64,000 nucleotides of DNA from an uncultured Lachnospiraceae bacterium. GTDB lineage: Bacteria; Bacillota; Clostridia; Lachnospirales; Lachnospiraceae. Below the pieces are notes generated by a model. The model did not search any database. It was not told the origin of the DNA and saw only the letters and a program-made list of their open reading frames with translations. This document shows positions 1 to 9,220 of this stretch, piece after piece. The position numbers and the translations under genes are program-made. The first letter of the stretch is position 1. The number at the start of each line of letters is the position of its first letter. The DNA lies in NCBI GenBank assembly GCA_910578645.1, contig CAJTQI010000007.1, positions 133,421-197,420 on the forward strand, given 5' to 3'.

Positions 1-2
1 CA

Positions 3-287
3 ATCTTACAGGACAATATTTCAACCGAAACGGAGCTCATCAACTATATCCTCGCCGGCAAGGCAACGATGGTTGGCGGATGCCATTACGAACATACGAC
101 CAAGGCTAAGTTGGGTAAAGTCAACAAAGTACTCGTCTACTCTTTCTGGTTCTACAATAAAGCTTCAGCGCTCCTTCGGCGCAAGGCAAGAAACATTGAA
201 TTGATGGAAAACCATATCATCGAATCTATCCGTGCAAACAAACGCAGCAAATCCAAATATATTGCACTCAGTCACGAAGACCAGTAA
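3..287 (+). CDS. C-terminal end of an unrecognised protein (truncated by window edge)
   Basis: The frame is open from the left edge, so this is the tail of a longer gene. An internal ATG lies at 69 but the codons before it are also open and protein-like. The visible 94 residues are basic near the end (ALLRRKARN, IRANKRSKSKY) with no motif I can name. The stop codon TAA sits inside a perfect hairpin at 277-300, which supports a real gene end. The product could be a transposase or nucleic-acid-binding protein, but nothing seen proves this. Confidence 0.5.
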   Translation: MLQDNISTETELINYILAGKATMVGGCHYEHTTKAKLGKVNKVLVYSFWFYNKASALLRRKARNIELMENHIIESIRANKRSKSKYIALSHEDQ

Positions 288-300
288 CTTTACTGGTCTT
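277..300 (+). terminator. Hairpin at the end of the left-edge gene, likely bidirectional terminator
   Basis: An 11-bp perfect inverted repeat (AAGACCAGTAA and its complement) with a 2-nt centre overlaps the TAA of the plus-strand gene and is followed by a short T-rich run. It lies between convergent genes, and the A/T run on each side could serve both strands. Confidence 0.6.
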
Positions 301-331
301 TGTGCCAATCCGCTCCTAAAATACCGGACAG

Positions 332-1240
332 CTATTTCCTGCCGCCCACAACATTCTTTAACTCTTCCAAAGCATTTCTAAATTTCTTAGAAACCATCAT
401 AGGATTATTGCGTATCATATTGCGTTTATAAAAATCCAGCATTTCCCTGTAACCTTTCTGGGGGTCAGGATAGTTACTGAATTTGCCGCGCAATTCCGCG
501 ATTTCTTCCCGGATTCCCTCCCCGAAATCCGACGGTCTGAGCTGAATCGTCTCTCTCAGACTGGCAAACCTCTGTCTAAGGCCACTGCTCAATTCCTGCA
601 CACTTAACTCCCGCTCCTGCCGTCTCTGCTCCTTCTCTTCGTTGCTGAATGCGATAATCACATCTAACCTGCGGTACATGCGCTCCATTTCTTCCCTGAC
701 CGTCTGCATCCTGGCAAGGATATCCTTCAAGTCAAGCGCCGCCTTGAAGGATAAAGTAAAATCCACCACAATATAAACCGTCATCAACGCCGTCGCATAA
801 GAAAGCCCCCGGTACGGAACCGATATGACCAGTTGCTCTATAGGCTGATGAATTACCCTCGTCATTAGAATCGTCAAAAATCCCCATGCGACAGATGAAC
901 GCAGGCAAATATGTCCCTGGAAATTCATGAAACGGTTGGAATAGTCCCAATATCTCATTTTAAAAAGAGCTTCCATGGTAACACCCGTTACATATTCCAG
1001 CGCCGTCGCACCGATGACACCCGCCACATAAGTCAAAAGCACATTCTCCCTAAACGGCATGGATACCACAAGCATCATCATAGCGCCGCTTCCATACAGC
1101 GGCAAAAAAGGTCCCCGCATAAATCCTCTGTTCACCAGTTTCCTTGACTTAGCGGACACAAAGGCAGACTCGAAACACCACCCCAAAAAACAGTATATGT
1201 AAAAGAAAAACACCCATTGTGCAATCTTATAGTGAATCAT
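332..1240 (-). CDS. Putative ABC-transporter type IV (CmpB-like) membrane protein
   Basis: The product has about five hydrophobic segments in the first 160 residues, including WVFFFYIYCFLGWCFES near the start and GVIGATALEYVTG in the middle. A long charged coiled-coil-prone tail follows. The order and the FLGWCFES and LEY motifs are typical of the CmpB/DUF1113 membrane family. The substrate is unknown. I chose the ATG at 1240 because AAAGGAG lies upstream; a longer in-frame start at 1285 would overlap the preceding gene. It follows the YlmH gene on the same strand and may share its transcript. It ends in TAG, so this host uses TAG as a normal stop. Confidence 0.75.
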   Translation of the reverse strand: MIHYKIAQWVFFFYIYCFLGWCFESAFVSAKSRKLVNRGFMRGPFLPLYGSGAMMMLVVSMPFRENVLLTYVAGVIGATALEYVTGVTMEALFKMRYWDYSNRFMNFQGHICLRSSVAWGFLTILMTRVIHQPIEQLVISVPYRGLSYATALMTVYIVVDFTLSFKAALDLKDILARMQTVREEMERMYRRLDVIIAFSNEEKEQRRQERELSVQELSSGLRQRFASLRETIQLRPSDFGEGIREEIAELRGKFSNYPDPQKGYREMLDFYKRNMIRNNPMMVSKKFRNALEELKNVVGGRK

Positions 1241-1274
1241 ATAACCTTTTTCTCCTTTTAATAACACATGTATT

Positions 1275-2033
1275 TCATATTGCAATCCCTATCCGGATTT
1301 TTCCTTTACGTGTCTCCCCCTGCTCACCTATATAGGTGAATCTGCCGAATCCACGCACCGTCACCGCATCTTTTTCCTTCAGCGCATAACTGTTATTCTG
1401 TGTCATTCTGCCATTCACATAGACCCGGCCCGCCCTGAACAAGTCCAGGCTCTGGCTCCTCGCAATATTGTATAATTTCGACACAACGCTGTCAATTCTG
1501 ACAGAGGAAACGGACAAAGACACTTCTTTTGGGGCAGGAAGCTTCAAATCTTTGTCAGCCTCCGTCACGCTGCATCTGACATTGGTATGGCTGACTTGAT
1601 GTAAGTTCTCTGCCAGATAGGCTCCAATCCCTTCCTGGCAAAACAAAAACGCTTCCTTGTCCTGCACGAAAATGTCGCCCACCGTGTCCCTTTCGATTCC
1701 AAGATTCATGACAGCCCCGAGAAAATCTCTGTGCGTAAGCTGCTGTGCAAACCTTGGCGTCATAGGCTCTATCTTAAGACATAGAATGGGATATTGTCCT
1801 TCATAGCCAAGTTCTTCCGGCAAGCCGAACCGTACCATCTTGCGCTCACACAACGGATACCCGCCGTCCATGTCCACTCCCGCGTAGGAAAGTTCACGCT
1901 GTATCTCATAGAGGGCCTGCTGCTGCGCCAATCCGAGAAACGGCGTATAAGTATAGATGCCATGGTGATATGAACGCTGCGCCAACTCCACCATTCTTTT
2001 TTTCAGATGTTGTAAATCCTTATCGTCTGCCAT
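1275..2033 (-). CDS. ylmH: YlmH-type RNA-binding protein with S4 domain
   Basis: The protein is 252 residues, the usual family length. The N-terminal two thirds match the YlmH/YggW-like fold (GYEGQYPILCLKIEPM, LTHRDFLGAVMNLGIER). A C-terminal S4 RNA-binding domain spans roughly residues 178-240 (SLDLFRAGRVYVNG). YlmH proteins of Firmicutes bind ribosomal RNA and have been linked to ribosome-associated quality control; they often sit near division genes. Here the neighbour is a CmpB-like membrane protein instead. The family call is secure, the exact cellular role less so. Confidence 0.88.
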   Translation of the reverse strand: MADDKDLQHLKKRMVELAQRSYHHGIYTYTPFLGLAQQQALYEIQRELSYAGVDMDGGYPLCERKMVRFGLPEELGYEGQYPILCLKIEPMTPRFAQQLTHRDFLGAVMNLGIERDTVGDIFVQDKEAFLFCQEGIGAYLAENLHQVSHTNVRCSVTEADKDLKLPAPKEVSLSVSSVRIDSVVSKLYNIARSQSLDLFRAGRVYVNGRMTQNNSYALKEKDAVTVRGFGRFTYIGEQGETRKGKIRIGIAI

Positions 2034-2091
2034 ATATAATATAACCTCTTTCTCCGGTAAATATCTTCATAATTCCAACAAGACATGGCAG

Positions 2092-2128
2092 ACAAAAAGG
2101 CACATAACAGACAAGTTTATGTGCCTTA
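2092..2128 (-). terminator. Rho-independent terminator
   Basis: A perfect 11-bp stem (AAGGCACATAA) with a 9-nt loop is followed on the minus strand by TTTTT. It lies just downstream of the metal GTPase gene ending at 2205 and upstream of ylmH. Confidence 0.85.
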
Positions 2129-2204
2129 TGATAACCATACATATCCAATACCGTTTACCGAAATTCCATATAGGCCACACCGTGGCGTATTGCTGCCCAT
2201 CCTG

Positions 2205-3134
2205 TCAGGTAAAACTGATAATCTCTTCTTTCGGCGCCCTCGTGTGCTCCACACTGAGGGCATGAAGAACCGGCCCTTCTCCCTCATAGTCTGCAAAATA
2301 CTCTTTTGCCACCTTCGCAGTCACCTTCACCCACTGCTTGTCGGTGAGCGTATCCGTCTTATGATACTCACAGGCAAACCCAAGAAAGGCCATATCCTCC
2401 GCGCAACAAGTCATGGCCATCCTGCCCGGCACAAAATAGTCCTTCGGAAATCCACCGGGCTTCAGCACCATTGCGGTAAACTGAATCGTTTTTCCCTCAT
2501 AACGCTCCAGATGGTCCAAAGAATCCAGATACCAGATTCCGTAACCCTCGTTATTAAGTTCTATGACAGGTGATTTCAAATCATAGGGAAGGTCGTCTTC
2601 CATAATTTCATTAATCTCACCATTGGAATCCTCAAACACAATCTCGGCCTTCGGATTAATCGCCTTGATATTTCGTTTATAGCTGCTCAAATCTTCCACA
2701 CCATCGCACCGATTGAAAATAATCAACTCAGACGCACGCAGTTGTTCGGCAAGAAGCGATTTCATATTCGTAAAATACATCGGAAATGTGGATGCATCGA
2801 TTGTGGTAATCTGCTGTTCCACCCTCCAATGCCACGGCAGTTTTACCGCCTTATAATTCCACATGCCGTTATATTCGATAATAATCCGTTCCGGCTTATG
2901 TTTTTTCTCCAACTCTATCAAATGCGAGGGATTAAAGTCTGCCTCATCCTCGACAAGCTCAAGTTCCGTCCGGCTCCTCTTCAACAATCTCTCATCGTAC
3001 TCGTTCTCGCCCTCTTCGCACAGAATCAGCAATGTCTTGCCTCTCACCTGAAAATAAGGCTGCGACAACGTGTAGGTGATAAACTCGGTTTTTCCGCTTT
3101 CCAGAAAACCATTTATCACATAGACTGGTTTCAT
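2205..3134 (-). CDS. COG0523/CobW-family GTPase with C-terminal DUF1980-like domain
   Basis: A Walker A motif GFLESGKT lies at residues 9-16, an NRCD guanine-specificity motif near residue 161 and IIIEYNGMW at the switch region. It lacks the CXCC metal motif of the neighbouring paralogue. The last third resembles the TIGR03943/DUF1980 domain (PGRMAMTCCAEDMAFLGF), usually found in YcgQ-type proteins partnered with YcgR permeases, so this is a domain fusion. COG0523 proteins hydrolyse GTP to deliver or handle metals, often zinc. The gene follows the His-rich paralogue by 29 bp on the same strand and is probably co-transcribed. The metal is not established. Confidence 0.8.
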   Translation of the reverse strand: MKPVYVINGFLESGKTEFITYTLSQPYFQVRGKTLLILCEEGENEYDERLLKRSRTELELVEDEADFNPSHLIELEKKHKPERIIIEYNGMWNYKAVKLPWHWRVEQQITTIDASTFPMYFTNMKSLLAEQLRASELIIFNRCDGVEDLSSYKRNIKAINPKAEIVFEDSNGEINEIMEDDLPYDLKSPVIELNNEGYGIWYLDSLDHLERYEGKTIQFTAMVLKPGGFPKDYFVPGRMAMTCCAEDMAFLGFACEYHKTDTLTDKQWVKVTAKVAKEYFADYEGEGPVLHALSVEHTRAPKEEIISFT

Positions 3135-3163
3135 ATAACGTCCCCATCCTTCCTCATTTCATC

Positions 3164-4348
3164 CTATTTGCAAAACAACTCCGCCAACCTGTCCTCTTTT
3201 AACTTAGAACCGATTACACAGACCTTACCGGTGACATCCGGTTTACCGTCCCTGACATTGCTCTCCTCGGGTACATAATCAAAGTAAATCCAACCTCCAT
3301 CCACCCCGGGCACCATACCCTTGGCGCGCAAAACAATGCCGTATGTCTCCTCTTTGTCAAGTTCCGCAAGTATATGTGTAATGTCTTCCCTCGTATATGC
3401 CGCGGGCGTCTCTAATCCCCAACTGGTGAATATCTCGTCCGCATGGTGATGTCCATGCCCATGATGGTGATGTTCCCCATGTTCATGATGTTCCCCATGT
3501 TCATGATGATGCCCCTTATCATGTTCATGGCAATGTTCCCCATCGTGGCTATTCTCGTCATGCCCATGTTCATGATGGTGTGCTTCCCCGTGCCCGTCAT
3601 GATGTTCTCCTTCATCATGTCCATGCTCATGATGATGTCCGTGTCCATCGTGATGATGCTCATGGTCATGGCATCCGCAAGTGCAATCAGGCCCGTGGTC
3701 ATGTCCTTCATGATGTGCCATCACTTCCTGCATCAGCTCCGCTTCCAAGTCTTTCGCACCTTCAATGGTCTCCAGAATATCTTTTCCATCCAGGCTGTCC
3801 CAAGGCGTGGTGATGATGGTTGCCTTCTCATTATGCTCCCGTATCAGCCCGATACAGACCGCCAGTTTCTCTTCGCTTAACTTATCCGTCCTGCTTAAGA
3901 CAACCGTTCCTGCATGTTCAATCTGATTGATAAAAAATTCACCGAAGTTCTTCATATACATCTTGCACTTGCCTGCATCAACCACGGCAACCGCACTGTT
4001 CAACTCCACATCCCGCTCGGACATCGCATCCTTTACGGCTTTCATAACGTCGGAAAGCTTACCTACGCCCGAAGGCTCAATCAGAATACGTTCCGGCGCA
4101 TAAGTTTCCAGCACTTCACGCAGGGATGTGCCAAAATCTCCTACCAATGAGCAGCATATACAGCCGGAATTCATCTCCTTAATCTCAATACCCGCCTCTT
4201 TCAAGAACCCGCCGTCAATGCCAATTTCGCCAAATTCATTCTCTATCAGTACTACTTTCGTATCCGCCAAAGCCTCTTTCAGAAGTTTCTTAATTAATGT
4301 CGTCTTTCCTGCGCCCAGAAAGCCGGAAACAATGTCAATCTTAGCCAC
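3164..4348 (-). CDS. COG0523-family metallochaperone GTPase with long His-rich insert
   Basis: Walker A GFLGAGKT is at residues 9-16 and the metal-binding CXCC motif at residues 63-66 (GCICC). A CobW C-terminal domain ends the protein. Between the GTPase core and the C-terminal domain lies an insert of roughly 90 residues made largely of His, Gly, Asp and Glu, with a CTCGCHDH cysteine cluster at its start, which is a clear metal-binding stretch. Family members act as zinc (or cobalt/nickel) chaperones. It is first in a two-gene minus-strand unit with a second COG0523 protein. The 254 bp upstream contain no Zur box I can identify confidently. Confidence 0.88.
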   Translation of the reverse strand: MAKIDIVSGFLGAGKTTLIKKLLKEALADTKVVLIENEFGEIGIDGGFLKEAGIEIKEMNSGCICCSLVGDFGTSLREVLETYAPERILIEPSGVGKLSDVMKAVKDAMSERDVELNSAVAVVDAGKCKMYMKNFGEFFINQIEHAGTVVLSRTDKLSEEKLAVCIGLIREHNEKATIITTPWDSLDGKDILETIEGAKDLEAELMQEVMAHHEGHDHGPDCTCGCHDHEHHHDGHGHHHEHGHDEGEHHDGHGEAHHHEHGHDENSHDGEHCHEHDKGHHHEHGEHHEHGEHHHHGHGHHHADEIFTSWGLETPAAYTREDITHILAELDKEETYGIVLRAKGMVPGVDGGWIYFDYVPEESNVRDGKPDVTGKVCVIGSKLKEDRLAELFCK

Positions 4349-4602
4349 AATACACCAATCCTTCCTGTCAATCTTTCTTATTCTCTGTGTATATCATAAG
4401 CCTGCCTGCAACATAACTGCCGTTATACAAACGTCTTTTAGGGAAATTTATATCTCCCGAACTATATAATTAACAAAATCTTAACTTGCATACAATCTTT
4501 ATTTTCTTCCTTTTTTATAAGTCTGTCAAGAAAGCCCACGAGATTTTATAGGATTTTAATAATCCTATGGCAATGCACCGACTCCGTATCATACCGGGCC
4601 CT

Positions 4603-5385
4603 TTAATCCAGATTCAGCTTCCGTTCCATCACATACCATGTCACCACATAGAATACCACAACATAAATCAACCCGGAAATCAAAGAATATTCCCATGATT
4701 TACCATAATACCATTCCCCTGTCATCTTATTGATATATCCCAGGAGCGCATAGTAAAAACCATTCACAATCTGCTGCACGATATAGATGGCAAAATAGAA
4801 CGCAAACGCCATAAGAAGTTTATGGTTAGAAGACAACTGCCCTAAGGAAATACATGCGGTAATTTTCAGCACTCTCGCAAGTATCTCCACCAGAAACGCA
4901 ATGAGTGTCATCACAACCGCAAACCCGGTGACTTCTTTCGAGCCGGCCCATTCTACCATCACATTCATATTATCCATGAACCGTGAAAAAATATCTTCCT
5001 CCTCATTAAACAAAAAAAGAATCGATGTATTCATCAAAATTGAGCTGATTAACACCCACGCCCCGCTTACCAAAACTTTCGCAAAAATAATATAATGTTT
5101 ATCCACCGGAAGAGTGTGCAGCAAATATCCCTGGTCACCGTAGACAGACGTGTAAAAACGGTAAACCAAAAAGACCGCCGTTCCAATCATCGCCACAAAC
5201 ATGCTGGCCACATAAGTCAGAATAATCATCACCGCACTAAATATTATCCCGTCATTGTCGGTGTTAAAGAAGTCTATCCGCACGGTAATACATGCAAAAA
5301 AAGTCATCACCACGATAAGCAGGTTAATCGGGATAAGCAGCTTCCATGTGGCTTTCCATTCATACTTCATCAATTTGGCTAACAT
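4603..5385 (-). CDS. ABC-2 type transporter permease
   Basis: The 260-residue product has six predicted membrane segments, for example LLIPINLLIVVMTFFACITV near residue 16 and a final segment before the basic C-terminus. It starts at an ATG preceded by GGGAGG and overlaps the stop of the upstream ATPase gene by 7 bp, so the two are translationally coupled. Together they form a two-component export-type ABC system of the YtrB/EcsB-like kind. The substrate cannot be read from sequence; such pairs often respond to cell-envelope antibiotics or peptides. Confidence 0.8.
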   Translation of the reverse strand: MLAKLMKYEWKATWKLLIPINLLIVVMTFFACITVRIDFFNTDNDGIIFSAVMIILTYVASMFVAMIGTAVFLVYRFYTSVYGDQGYLLHTLPVDKHYIIFAKVLVSGAWVLISSILMNTSILFLFNEEEDIFSRFMDNMNVMVEWAGSKEVTGFAVVMTLIAFLVEILARVLKITACISLGQLSSNHKLLMAFAFYFAIYIVQQIVNGFYYALLGYINKMTGEWYYGKSWEYSLISGLIYVVVFYVVTWYVMERKLNLD

Positions 5386-6077
5386 GCGAACACCTCCCTA
5401 AAGAAACGGTCTACGGATTTCCCCTCATTCTTCCTAATCTGTTCGGCGCCCGCCTGCAATATAATATTGCCATATCTGATAAATACCACCTCATCCAGAA
5501 TATTCTCCACGTCGGAAATTAAATGCGTGGACAATAAGATTGTTGCATTCCTATTATAGTTCTGGACAATCGTATGTAAAATATAATCCCTGGACGCAGG
5601 GTCCACCCCCGCAATCGGTTCATCCAGAATATATAAATCGGCTTCCCTGCTCATCACCAGAATAAGCTGCACCTTCTCCTTCGTCCCTTTGGACAGGTTC
5701 TTGAGTCTTTCATAAGGCTGTATCTGCAGGCGCGCCAGCATGTCATAGGCCCTGTCCACCCGGAAATCCGGATAAAAATCCTGGAAATACTGCACCATCT
5801 CCATGACTTTCATACCCGGCTGCAGATAGGTGCGTTCCGGCAGATAAGAAATCCTGTATTTCGTGTCAATACCCGGGCGCAGCCCGTCAATAAAAATATC
5901 TCCCGCCGTAGGGTTTAACAGCCCGTTCATAATCTTAATTAACGTCGTCTTTCCACTTCCATTAGGCCCAAGCAAGCCGATAATCCTGCCCCGTTCCAGA
6001 TTCAAGTATATCTGGTTCAGGGCAATCTTACCGCCATATGTCTTCGTCAGCCCCATACATTGTACGATAGGTGCCAT
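5379..6077 (-). CDS. ABC transporter ATP-binding protein
   Basis: The 232-residue nucleotide-binding domain has Walker A GPNGSGKTT near residue 36, the signature NLSKGTKEK, Walker B DLYILDEPIAGVDP and the switch His in LLSTHLI. The signature serine/glycine pattern is that of ABC-2 exporters such as YtrB or BcrA. It powers the permease encoded immediately downstream, with which it overlaps. Confidence 0.9.
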   Translation of the reverse strand: MAPIVQCMGLTKTYGGKIALNQIYLNLERGRIIGLLGPNGSGKTTLIKIMNGLLNPTAGDIFIDGLRPGIDTKYRISYLPERTYLQPGMKVMEMVQYFQDFYPDFRVDRAYDMLARLQIQPYERLKNLSKGTKEKVQLILVMSREADLYILDEPIAGVDPASRDYILHTIVQNYNRNATILLSTHLISDVENILDEVVFIRYGNIILQAGAEQIRKNEGKSVDRFFREVFAC

Positions 6078-6106
6078 TTTCCCCTCCTGTCTTCCTATAC
6101 AGACCT

Positions 6107-6991
6107 CTACTGCCCTGCCGTCACACGGTAGCTTGTCTCAAAGTTCTCCCCGGCTTCCAGAACCTGCATCCAGTCACGCTCCGTCCATTCCCCTGACTGG
6201 TCTGTCCTGTCACATCTACCATACCAAGGCTCGATACAGATGAAAGGCGCCTCTTTCTTCGGCGGAGACCAGATACCAAACAGCGGCGCGTCAAAAGAAA
6301 CCGTCAAATATGCCCTGCCATCCGGCTTTACAAGAGATACGCTGTGTACCTGGTCATGCTCTATAACCAATGCGTCCCCGTCAAAAAGATGTTCCGTAAC
6401 CGGGAGAATACCTTTTTCCAGATGATATGTCTCTGTCTTCCCATTGACCAATCCATTTTCCAGGCATGATGAGACTACTTCCTCCACACCCTCAAACCGG
6501 ATTCCATACTCCCACTGCTTTGTGCCCTCCTCAATCGGGCAAAGGAATGCCGGATGCCCGCCGATGGAAAAATACATACGTTCCTGCCCAGGGTTCTTTA
6601 CCCTCCATTTCACAACAACCGCCTGTCCGTCCAGTTCGTAACCCAGTTCCAACACAAAAGAATACGGATATTTGCGCAGCGTATCTTCATTGGATTCCAG
6701 AGAAAGCCAAAGCTCCTGCGCCGACTGGCTCTTTAACTGAAATTCCATATCCCTGGCAAAACCGTGCTGCCCCATGGGATACTCCTCACCGCCCAACCGG
6801 TAGACGCCACCTTTCAAACCACCTACCAGCGGAAAAAGCACCGGGGACGTTCTTTTCCAGTACCGGGGATTGGCGTCCCACATATATTCCTTGCCGGTGG
6901 CAACTTCCTTAAGGGATTTAAGCTCCGCCCCCATACTGTCCACCTGTATCGTAACCCTGTCATTGCTTATCTGAAATAGCGCCATACCCAT
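6107..6991 (-). CDS. Aldose 1-epimerase family protein (LacX-like)
   Basis: The 294-residue protein belongs to the galactose mutarotase-like fold. It has the expected ALF.ISND start, a TSPVLFPLVGGL segment, QHGFARD around residue 74 and IGGHPAFLCP in the middle, which supply the conserved histidines. This subfamily (LacX/YeaD-like) acts on free or phosphorylated sugars. The true substrate is unknown. It lies 30 bp upstream of the ABC ATPase on the same strand, which may be only positional. Confidence 0.8.
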   Translation of the reverse strand: MGMALFQISNDRVTIQVDSMGAELKSLKEVATGKEYMWDANPRYWKRTSPVLFPLVGGLKGGVYRLGGEEYPMGQHGFARDMEFQLKSQSAQELWLSLESNEDTLRKYPYSFVLELGYELDGQAVVVKWRVKNPGQERMYFSIGGHPAFLCPIEEGTKQWEYGIRFEGVEEVVSSCLENGLVNGKTETYHLEKGILPVTEHLFDGDALVIEHDQVHSVSLVKPDGRAYLTVSFDAPLFGIWSPPKKEAPFICIEPWYGRCDRTDQSGEWTERDWMQVLEAGENFETSYRVTAGQ

Positions 6992-7065
6992 CCTCCTTTT
7001 TTATACAAATCAATCAGCCTGTAGATTCATCTTATCACATTTTAGAGCCAGTGTCATGCCCAATG

Positions 7066-8076
7066 TCATTGCCTTAAACCAGACACTTCCCCCTCTATCC
7101 CCGCATACAGACTGAGTTTGTGGCAAAGGTGAAACTTCTCTCTCCGGTACCTGTGCTTCGGGAGCTCTCTCTCCAGTCCCATGAGTTCTTCTGTCAGCCA
7201 TTCCTGTAAACTTCCTTCATCCATCTTCCTAATCCGCGTCCCCTCGCCTATCTGGTATGATTTGGTCCTGGCAAGATAGGGCAGTATAATATAAATTTCC
7301 CTCCCACGGCTGTCCACGATGTAAGCGTCCTCACTTTTCAGGTACGCCTCGAAAATACACTCATAAGACAGGGGTATCGTCTCCAAAGGCTCATGTAAGG
7401 AGCTTGTCCTCTCCCTAAGACGGCACCTCTTAGTCAAATCATCCCCCGCATACTGCGCGAAACCAATTTCCCAGGAGACGTGGAACTTCCTGTTGCGTTT
7501 CTCCCATTCCCGGAAAATCGGCGCTATCTTCTCATAAAACTTCTCCGTGCATTTGCGGATTTCCTCTTCGCAGACGGCACTCTCGCCCTGCACCGCGTCC
7601 ACCCAGTGCATCGCCTGTCCGCTCATTCTCTTTCCGCTCCACTCCACCCGCACTCTGTTGTCCAGCAAATATTGGTGAAACTGTGCGAAGCCGCGCATAT
7701 CCGTCCCGAGTTTACATAATTTTCCACCGAGCAAATCATAGAGCACAAGTACATCCTGTCCCCCGCCGGCTCCCACTTTGCAAAAACCGATTTCATCCAA
7801 AGTAAATCGCTTTTCTTTTCCAAATATATTTACATAACATATATTCATCTCGTCTACGAGCAATTTTCTGTGGAAATAATCGACGAAGGCCAACAAGCCC
7901 ACCGTTATCATAAAAATAAGCGGTACAAACAAAAGCAAACCTCCGCCCCTGCCTGACGGGTGGCGCAGCCACATGATAAATATGAACACCGCCACGCCGA
8001 TGGCAAGCATACCGCACACGGGTTCCGCTCTATTTTCCTTAACCTGAAATTGAATTTTCTCTTGTTCCATACTCAT
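7066..8076 (-). CDS. Conserved membrane-anchored protein of unknown function
   Basis: Two adjacent membrane segments lie near the N-terminus (GMLAIGVAVFIFIMWL and LLLFVPLIFMITVGLLAFVD). A soluble domain follows with a PH-like beginning (ICYVNIFGKEKRFTLDEIGF). The layout resembles Clostridial DUF6560-type proteins, though I cannot confirm the family. The open frame reaches a TTG at 8178 that overlaps the upstream protease gene. I prefer the ATG at 8076 (or 8070), where the membrane domain begins shortly after, but no start has a strong ribosome-binding site. Confidence 0.6.
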   Translation of the reverse strand: MSMEQEKIQFQVKENRAEPVCGMLAIGVAVFIFIMWLRHPSGRGGGLLLFVPLIFMITVGLLAFVDYFHRKLLVDEMNICYVNIFGKEKRFTLDEIGFCKVGAGGGQDVLVLYDLLGGKLCKLGTDMRGFAQFHQYLLDNRVRVEWSGKRMSGQAMHWVDAVQGESAVCEEEIRKCTEKFYEKIAPIFREWEKRNRKFHVSWEIGFAQYAGDDLTKRCRLRERTSSLHEPLETIPLSYECIFEAYLKSEDAYIVDSRGREIYIILPYLARTKSYQIGEGTRIRKMDEGSLQEWLTEELMGLERELPKHRYRREKFHLCHKLSLYAGIEGEVSGLRQ

Positions 8077-8167
8077 CCCCGGTTTTTCAGTCTTCTCCTC
8101 TATTATAAACCATTCCCGCCACCCACATACCGGCACCTCAAAGTCCCATTTACTCTCATAATATCTT

Positions 8168-9058
8168 TTACTGCTCAACCGCTTCTGTCCGAAAGCCGGC
8201 CATTATTTCACCGTATGCTTCTATAATATCCGGCAGCGGCACACTGGCAATCTCATTCATGACAGTTCCTCCGGTGGTCATGCCGATTAAATACCCTCTC
8301 CCGTCAAAAGTCCCGCCGCCCGACATACCTTCCTTGGCAAATCCGTGTCCATACAGCATATAGGCGCCTAAATCCTCTATATACTTATGTACATCCTCCA
8401 CGGTTCCCTCATAAAACTGCCCACCGTCCGTCCCCGATGCGCAATTCACGCAGAACATCAAGCTACCCCGCTCAAGCCCGCTATACGCCGTCTCGTCCAC
8501 AGGCACACTCCTAAGTTCCAACAGTTGTGCATAGTCAAACTGCCCAACATCCACAGACACAAACCCTACGTCATACTGCCCCGATATACCAATCACACGC
8601 GCATCCGCATAGTATCCCTGTGGGAAATACACATAGCTGTCTGAGTCGTCCCAATATTCCAGCACATGTCCGTTGGTGGCAATCATTAACATCTGAGGAG
8701 TCATCTTCCATATAATTCCACTTCCGTGGGCATTTCCCATCTGAATCCGAACGACGCTGTTTTTTATCTTCTCGTATGCCAAAGCGCAGTCCGACTCCTC
8801 AAGCACCGGACACTGCATCATGTTAAGCGCCGCCATGCCTTCATAGATATCCTTATCCTGCACCGACTGAATCAAATGAGGCGGCAGGTCCGACTTTTGT
8901 GCCGCATCCGCGCACATCGGCACTAGGGCTATACAGAGGGTAAAAAGGCTACGGCCGAGTCTTCTTTTCCATCGGGAAAAATAGTCAGACATGTTTACAG
9001 AATCTATCCTATAAATCCGGAATTTACGAAAGGACTTCTTATCATATAAAATACACAA
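8168..9058 (-). CDS. Secreted trypsin-like serine protease (S1 family)
   Basis: After a basic start and a hydrophobic signal segment (SLFTLCIALVPMCADA), the mature part carries a chymotrypsin-type triad: His in IATNGHVL, Asp in GQYDVGFVSVD, and Ser in KEGMSGGGTF. It is shorter than HtrA proteins and shows no PDZ domain. The frame begins with TTG at 9058, which has a strong AAAGGAGG site 4 nt upstream; an internal ATG at 8992 has none. The protein is probably exported or membrane-anchored. The substrate is unknown. Confidence 0.78.
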   Translation of the reverse strand: MCILYDKKSFRKFRIYRIDSVNMSDYFSRWKRRLGRSLFTLCIALVPMCADAAQKSDLPPHLIQSVQDKDIYEGMAALNMMQCPVLEESDCALAYEKIKNSVVRIQMGNAHGSGIIWKMTPQMLMIATNGHVLEYWDDSDSYVYFPQGYYADARVIGISGQYDVGFVSVDVGQFDYAQLLELRSVPVDETAYSGLERGSLMFCVNCASGTDGGQFYEGTVEDVHKYIEDLGAYMLYGHGFAKEGMSGGGTFDGRGYLIGMTTGGTVMNEIASVPLPDIIEAYGEIMAGFRTEAVEQ

Positions 9059-9220
9059 GTCTCCTCCTTTTATTATGCTACATTGTCAGATTTTTAAAAA
9101 GCTGCTGCAAAACCTGGAAATCTTACGGTATACGGTAAGCGCCATTGAGCCTCTTACCATATACCATATCAATCCGCCGTCATGCAACAGCCCTCAGGCC
9201 CTTACGGGCAATATTTATGT

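Noticed and set aside
3443..3880. Long Met-rich plus-strand frame
   Set aside because: It is the antisense shadow of the His-rich codons of the metal GTPase.
332..6110. Genome-wide reassignment of TAG
   Set aside because: Several clear chromosomal genes (ending at 332, 3164 and 6107) stop at TAG, so any read-through would have to be confined to the element.
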